11,595 nucleotides of DNA from positions 1-11,595 of the forward strand of contig JAIVFH010000644.1 in the NCBI GenBank assembly GCA_025765595.1. The letters run 5' to 3'. The position numbers and the translations under genes were made by a program. This document shows positions 7,738-11,595 of this stretch, piece after piece. The notes beneath the pieces were generated by a model. The model had not been told where the DNA came from. It did no database searches and saw only the letters and a list, made by a program, of their open reading frames with translations. Numbering within the stretch: position 1 is the stretch's first letter; each line of letters starts with the position of its first letter. This DNA is from Obelidium mucronatum (taxonomy: Eukaryota > Chytridiomycota > Chytridiomycetes > Chytridiales > Chytriomycetaceae).

Positions 7738-9255
7738 ATGAAACTACTTCGTCGCGCGACTGTTGTTTCTGTTCTTGCGCTGTTTTGCCTCGAGTCGTCT
7801 TCTTTGCCGCTCGGCGAACGCGCCGCTGAGCCTGCGGTCTCCGCCACAACAACCAAAAATGTTGCTTCATCAACAACTAAAAATGCGCCTTCAGCGGCAG
7901 CTGTAATATTAAACGGAAGCCCGAATCCTTCATCCGCTGTCTCGAGCGGGAAACCTTCCGTAGCCCCAAGTTCCAGTGGAAAACCGCCCGCGTCCCCAAG
8001 TTCCAGCGGAAAAGCTGCCTCAGTGAGCCCAAGTTCCGGTGAAAAACCTTTCGCGTCCCCAAGTTCCAGCGGAAAAGCTGCCTCAGTGAGCCCAAGTTCC
8101 GGGGAAAAACCTTTCGCGTCCCCAAGTTCCAGCGGAAAACCTGCCTCCGTGAGCCCAAGTTCCGGTGGAAACCCATCCGTATCCCCAAGCAGAAGCTTGG
8201 CTCCTGACACCGACAGAAAATCACCTGTAACCTCTAGCACACTCTTAGCTATGACTTCCACAGGAAAGCCTTCTGCACCACAAAGTCCCAGTGGAAGCCC
8301 TTCTTTCGTCCAATACTCTAGCGGAAAGCCAAGTACCAGTGGAAAATCTTCTCCAAGCGAAACTCACAGCGAGAAACAAGCAACGGTGAGACTATTTGCT
8401 TTTTTTCACACACAGCAGCTAATCTTGATTTGAACGCTTCAGCCGAGCCCTCCATACTCTTTCAATGGAAACCAAACCAATTATAACAATGGAAACTACA
8501 GCAACAGTTTTGGAAACCAGACAAATTACAAAGGAAACTCGACCAACCAATACCCAAACTATCCTGGAAATTCCACGTTTTATGGAAATGGCACTAACCC
8601 ATGGAACGGAAACTACACTGGCCCATTCAATGGAAATACCACATTTTATGGAAATGCTAGTGATACCACACAATGGAATGGAAACTACACGGGTCCTTAC
8701 AATGGAAACGATACATTCTATGGAAACGGAAACGATACCCAGTGGTTTGGGAACTATACCAATCCGACACCTACTTCCAGCGACTGCAACGCAACGGTCC
8801 TATTCGAAACTGTTTATCAAACCGTTGTCTATTCATACGTGAACACTTACACCTCCTGCTTGTCTACACCAACACAGTATCTAAAGAGTGTGTGCTATGA
8901 GCAGTGGAATTCAACCAAAGCATACGGATCAAGCTATGGGGTTTCTTATATGGGGAAGAATTACAAGAGTATCTACCCCTTCTCGCCAACGATGGGAAAA
9001 CCGCCAAATACGCAGTTGGACAGATGGGCGGAACAAGGAAACTGCGAAAGCTCTGCAACTGTTGGTGTTGGTTATTGCGCATCATCGTGGAATTCTACCA
9101 AGCAATACGCAAAGGGCGTGGTTGTTTCTTATCTGGGTCTCAACTTTACAAGTTCGGCTGTCGCCAAGGTGGGGCAATCACCTGACCAAAGCAATAATGT
9201 TGGATGGATAAAATTAGGTGCGTGTAATTATAACGCCACCGAAACTCCGAAGTAA
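7738..9255 (+). CDS. Secreted repeat-rich glycoprotein with two C-terminal CBM5/12-like carbohydrate-binding modules
   Basis: Exons 7738-8385 and 8443-9255 (57-nt intron, GTGAGA...CTTCAG) encode 486 residues. The start MKLLRRATVVSVLALFCL is a signal peptide. Residues about 30-215 are a Ser/Pro/Gly/Lys-rich, probably O-glycosylated stalk with SSGKP-type repeats. Residues 217-325 form an Asn-Gly-Asn/Tyr-rich repeat with many N-x-T sequons. At the C-terminus two homologous modules, bounded by C367-C417 and C428-C477, share the pattern W-N-S-T-K-x-Y, then V-S-Y-x-G, then W-x-x-x-G-x-C, which is the CBM5/12 (chitin/cellulose-binding) fold signature. No catalytic domain is present. The likely role is a secreted or wall-bound protein that holds chitin or cellulose, for example in adhesion or wall structure (inference). 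No GPI signal is visible at the C-terminus, so attachment would be through the CBMs. Confidence 0.85.
7998..8186 (+). repeat. Three tandem 63-bp coding repeats in the Ser/Pro stalk
   Basis: Units begin at 7998, 8061 and 8124 and are exactly 63 nt apart, each encoding 21 residues of the SSSGKAASVSPSSGEKPFAS type. Units 1 and 2 differ at about one base; unit 3 has diverged. Shorter SSGKP half-units flank the array. Near-identity of the first two copies implies recent expansion, so copy number may vary between strains. Confidence 0.9.
8602..8760 (+). repeat. Trp/Asn-Gly-Asn coding repeat (72- and 69-nt units plus a partial unit)
   Basis: Units start at the TGG codons 8602, 8674 and 8743. Each reads WNGNYTGPxNGNxTFYGN, with two to three N-glycosylation sequons per unit; a degenerate half-unit precedes the first. 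DNA identity is lower than protein similarity, so these are older than the 63-bp array upstream. Confidence 0.8.
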
Positions 9256-9846
9256 ATCCGCCGTCAATATCTTTTAATTGGCCCAAGTTTTGTTCAATTG
9301 TTTAAAATATTCATTTTTCTACTCTTCGCGAACATGCAACGTTTAATATCATCTTCGTTTCCTCTAATCAATAAACAAATATCTCGCGTTTTACAACCAT
9401 ACAATGCAAGTTGGTTTAAACCCAGCTTCCAATTTGAGTTCAGAAACTTTAATCAGAGATCCGTCGAAATTATTTCTCTCGAACATTACCAACGTATCCG
9501 TTTCCTGATTTCCTACGCATAGCCAGTTACCGTCCTTTGAAATTTTGAATCCGCGTGGGAAAAAACCCATCGGTTTTCGTCCATTGTGGCCCCACGGTGG
9601 CCGAAACAAGACCACTCTCTAGAATTGGAAAACAAACGAGAGTATCATTCATGGATGGGTCTTTTCGATTGGAAAGGTAGATGAAACGAGAATCTGGAGA
9701 GAGTTCGATTGCCGCGCTTTGCATTTCGGCTTTTGGTGAGACACCTGGAGGGAGAAGGGAGTGGATGGAACAAATTTCAGGATTTGGGAACAACGAAATA
9801 ACAGCAAGCTCCGAGGAAAGTTCCAGATTGACGTAAGCATGGGTTC

Positions 9847-9896
9847 CTGGGGTTGGGTTTTAATTATGTGGGATTGTCCATATGGGTATGTCAAAC
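9847..9896 (-). other. Lactonase intron 2 (50 nt)
   Basis: Begins GTTTGA and ends ACCCCAG on the minus strand. Removal joins FHPNG to THAYVNLEL in phase, as the family pattern expects. Confidence 0.75.
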
Positions 9897-10187
9897 CGTT
9901 TGGGTGGAAGCAGATATGTCGCGGACCGGACTTTTCTGCGAATTTCAACGACTTGCTTGGCAAACGGGACTCCAGTTTTGACATCGAGACCAACAATGTG
10001 GAGGCTTTGAGTTTCATAATTTTAACCACGAGAAATAAAAATGCGGTCTAACCAGTCAGACCCAAGGTCAGGGATGTAAATTCTACGTGAGTCCTTTGGC
10101 TCATGTGGATTCATGATCATCATGTGAGGGTGAGGAGGGCTATCGGGTTTGAACCCTTCAAGTCGAGAACCCGAAACTCGCTGCCGT

Positions 10188-10234
10188 CTAGAAGGGCGAA
10201 GTAAGCAGCAGCAAAAACTCAAGGGGGGCTTAAC
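10188..10234 (-). other. Lactonase intron 1 (47 nt)
   Basis: Begins GTTAAG and ends CCTTCTAG on the minus strand. Removal joins RALK to DGSEFRVLDL in phase. Its intact splice sites inside a gene with many frameshifts argue that the gene was functional until recently or that the frameshifts are not real. Confidence 0.7.
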
Positions 10235-10597
10235 CCTTCAGCGCGCGCATGGATGCAGTTCCTCCGTTGTAGTTTGCAGCAAAGACAGTGTCACCTTCCA
10301 GGTCAACATCCAAGTAACAAGGATCCGCCCCTCCGCTTGGCAAATCAAAGCGGAGAAACTAGTGAGTCCAGCGAGAACAAGTCGCTACTTTTGTTGCTGT
10401 CGTACACCAACACCCGTCCCCTCATCGGCTTCGTTGTTGGTGATGAGAGTCAACCCGCCTGGTCTGCGTTGAAGGTGGATCCAGCTGGGGCGGAACCCAA
10501 AGTCTTTAGAGTCAGTAAATGCCAGCGAGTTGTTGCTGGTGTCGAACGAGACAGAGGCTATCTTCCTGCTGTTTGAACCAATCAGCAAAGTTGACAT

Positions 10598-10745
10598 TTG
10601 TTATCTGATGTGTTTTCTCACCTTTCAATTAGTAGGGGTACAGTTAGATTCTGCAATAGCCCATACAAAACGCGCAAAAACGATGGCTTAAAGCAGGTTA
10701 ATTGGTTGGTTGTGTGAGGAAGCAGTTGAAAAATCTCTTGGAAGC
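10598..10745. promoter_or_regulatory. Divergent promoter between lactonase and Pex22-like genes
   Basis: These 148 nt lie between two start codons that point apart. No TATA box or clear palindrome is visible. Both genes flanking it carry frameshifts. Confidence 0.4.
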
Positions 10746-11490
10746 ATGTCAACAGATTCCAGGCCTTCTTTCTTGAAGCGGAGACCACTCGCAACACTCG
10801 CTTTCGCCACCGCATCACTTGCGATCGTGGCATACGCAACTTATGCGATAGCAACCAGTGACTCGGCTGGAGAGCGAGAAGCCAGACTAAAAGGCCCGAA
10901 GCCATCAGCTTCTCAAGCAACTTCGCCAGCCGCTTTGCCACCGCGACTGTCAGCTCCTCGCGGATACATCATCTCGATTTCAATCAACAACGTGAAGTGG
11001 CGCCTGTGTTTCATGGCGTCTTTTCCAGCTTTGGTCCAAACAGACCCATGAGGCAAACAACTCATTCCTCTCTAACCTTTTCTTATCCCTTCAGATAATC
11101 ATGTGGAATCCGAAGTCCTTCTCCAGAAGATCAAACTACGCCTTTTATCCAGAATCTCTGAAATTCTTGTCCGCACTCTTGTCAAGTCCGTACGACCACT
11201 GTTCACTTAATATGCACCGTAATTCAGACCAGCAAAAGACCCAAATTCTCGAACTTCTTAGCTCAAACGGCTTGTTTCGAAGGGGCTCGATCAAAGACGT
11301 GTTTTATTTTGCGCAACAATTCAAGGGAGGATCCATGTCGTTAAACAACTGGGGTTTTGGTTCACGTTGATGATGATGATTCTGTGTTGGTAAGGAGTTG
11401 TTTAAAGAAGGGCTTTTCTTTTTGGGTTCTTCTAAAGACAATATTTACAGTGTGATCTTGTCCCTCATGTCAAACGACTCATTCGAGTAA
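10746..11490 (+). pseudogene. Pex22-like peroxisomal membrane peroxin, disrupted by frameshifts
   Basis: Exon 10746-10991 encodes 82 residues: a basic N-terminus (FLKRRP), one membrane helix (about 16-37) and a disordered linker, ending ISISINN. A 103-nt intron (10992-11094, GTGAAG...CTTCAG, branch-like CTAAC) leads to exon 2 from 11095, beginning IIMWNP and continuing YAFYPESLKFLSALLSSPYD. In shifted frames follow VHLICTV, NSDQQKTQILELLSSNGL, VLFCATIQGRIHVVKQL, HVDDDD and KELFKEGLFFLG, ending at TAA 11488-11490. An N-terminal anchor followed by a Rossmann-like domain with these strands fits Pex22, which tethers the ubiquitin-conjugating enzyme Pex4 for receptor recycling (family knowledge). 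The frame changes near 11197-11201, 11219-11221, 11299-11301, 11360-11363 and 11387-11390. The identification is from motif memory and the boundaries are approximate. Confidence 0.55.
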
Positions 11491-11531
11491 AGAGATCTGT
11501 CCGACTGAGTATAGAAGCGGATAAAAGAAGA

Positions 11532-11595
11532 ATGAGCGCCACTAGTCTGCGATCTCGAAGCAACAGTTCCCCTCCTCCTGAAAATGCTTCAGCTG
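11532..11595 (+). CDS. Possible 5' end of the next gene (partial)
   Basis: An ATG at 11532 opens a frame to the window edge reading MSATSLRSRSNSSPPPENAS, a Ser/Pro/Arg-rich, disordered N-terminus typical of fungal proteins. It lies 41 nt after the Pex22-like stop. With only 21 codons visible, and in a tract suspected of indels, this is weak. Confidence 0.35.
   Translation, partial: MSATSLRSRSNSSPPPENASA

Larger units (their letters stand above)
9391..10597 (-). pseudogene. 7-bladed beta-propeller lactonase (6-phosphogluconolactonase/muconate-lactonase family), disrupted
   Basis: Homology runs the whole length: ATG at 10597 (MSTLLIGSNSRKIAS), SGGADPCYLDVD, FAANYNGGT, PPHPHMMI, IPDLGSDWLDRI, KSGPRHICFHPNG, AYVNLELSSE, SPDSRFIYLSNR, PRGFKISKDG and CVGNQETDT, with the stop at 9391-9393. 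These are successive blades of the PF10282 lactonase fold, about 370 residues, a normal length. Exons are 10597-10235, 10187-9897 and 9846-9391, with two good introns (47 and 50 nt). The frame breaks near 10412-10417 (+1), 10347-10349 (+1), 10144-10148 (-1), 9949-9953 (+1) and in a six-base A run at 9560-9565 (+1). An in-frame TAA lies at 10022-10024. Since splice sites and all blades survive, the breaks are either recent decay or sequence errors. No signal peptide is seen, so an intact version would be cytosolic; substrate unknown. Confidence 0.8.

Noticed and set aside
7638..8261. Long minus-strand open frame (about 207 codons) with regular LELGDAKGF-type repeats
   Set aside because: It is the antisense of the 63-bp coding repeats; repeats whose length is a multiple of three keep all frames open. 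The plus strand has a signal peptide, a good intron and CBM modules.
10022..10222. Small minus-strand gene of 66 codons starting with a Cys-rich stretch
   Set aside because: Its first third is lactonase intron 1 read as coding; the rest is the middle of the lactonase (PHPHMM, IPDLGSDWLDRI).
10618..10941. Minus-strand open frame of 107 codons opposite the Pex22-like N-terminus
   Set aside because: No recognisable motifs, and the plus strand encodes a membrane anchor followed after an intron by a coherent domain.
9560..11390. Programmed ribosomal frameshifting as an explanation for the breaks
   Set aside because: There are about ten sites of mixed sign with no shared slippery sequence or stop-codon context, plus an in-frame stop. 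Errors or decay explain them more simply.
1..11595. tRNA, rRNA, CRISPR array or transposon
   Set aside because: No cloverleaf-like segment, rRNA block, regularly spaced direct repeat or transposase/reverse-transcriptase motif was seen on either strand. The only arrays are coding repeats in the CBM protein.

Overview
The window looks like nuclear DNA of a zoosporic (chytrid-type) fungus. It is gene-dense and carries at least seven protein genes on both strands plus two partial genes at the edges. The genes are cut by many very short spliceosomal introns (mostly 44-68 nt). The gene content is fungal: microsomal P450, secreted type-3 copper tyrosinase, acyl-CoA carboxylase subunit, PTS1 enoyl-CoA isomerase, secreted chitin-binding-type protein, 7-bladed lactonase and a Pex22-like peroxin. 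The chytrid assignment is inferred from intron style and gene mix; no marker gene proves it. All exon joins were worked out by hand from splice sites, phase and protein-family fit.

Layout: 1-189 is the 3' end of an unidentified + gene. 218-1902 (+) is a three-exon cytochrome P450. 1977-3762 (+) is a two-exon secreted tyrosinase, 74 nt downstream of the P450. 3803-5944 (-) is an 11-exon biotin-dependent acyl-CoA carboxylase carboxyltransferase subunit, tail-to-tail with the tyrosinase. 6035-7046 (+) is a five-exon enoyl-CoA isomerase/hydratase-family gene, head-to-head with the carboxylase across 90 bp. 7047-7737 has no firm gene, only a weak small minus-strand candidate. 7738-9255 (+) is a secreted Ser/Pro- and Asn/Gly-repeat protein ending in two CBM5/12-like modules. 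9391-10597 (-) is a 7-bladed beta-propeller lactonase broken by five frameshifts and one stop. 10746-11490 (+) is a Pex22-like gene, also broken by about five frameshifts. A new + gene may begin at 11532.

How the genes may work together: the carboxylase subunit ends in Ser-Arg-Met and has no Arg or Lys in its first 26 residues. Its divergent partner ends in Ala-Lys-Leu. Both tails fit the peroxisomal PTS1 consensus, and a Pex22-like gene lies about 4 kb away. This suggests, but does not prove, a peroxisomal acyl-CoA carboxylation and isomerisation module. The P450 and tyrosinase form a tight same-strand pair that could act in phenolic or pigment chemistry. The CBM protein is a candidate wall- or substrate-binding surface glycoprotein.

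The left 9.5 kb reads cleanly through every exon, while 9.56-11.39 kb holds about ten indels in two unrelated genes. Either the sequence there is of poor quality or both genes are decaying.
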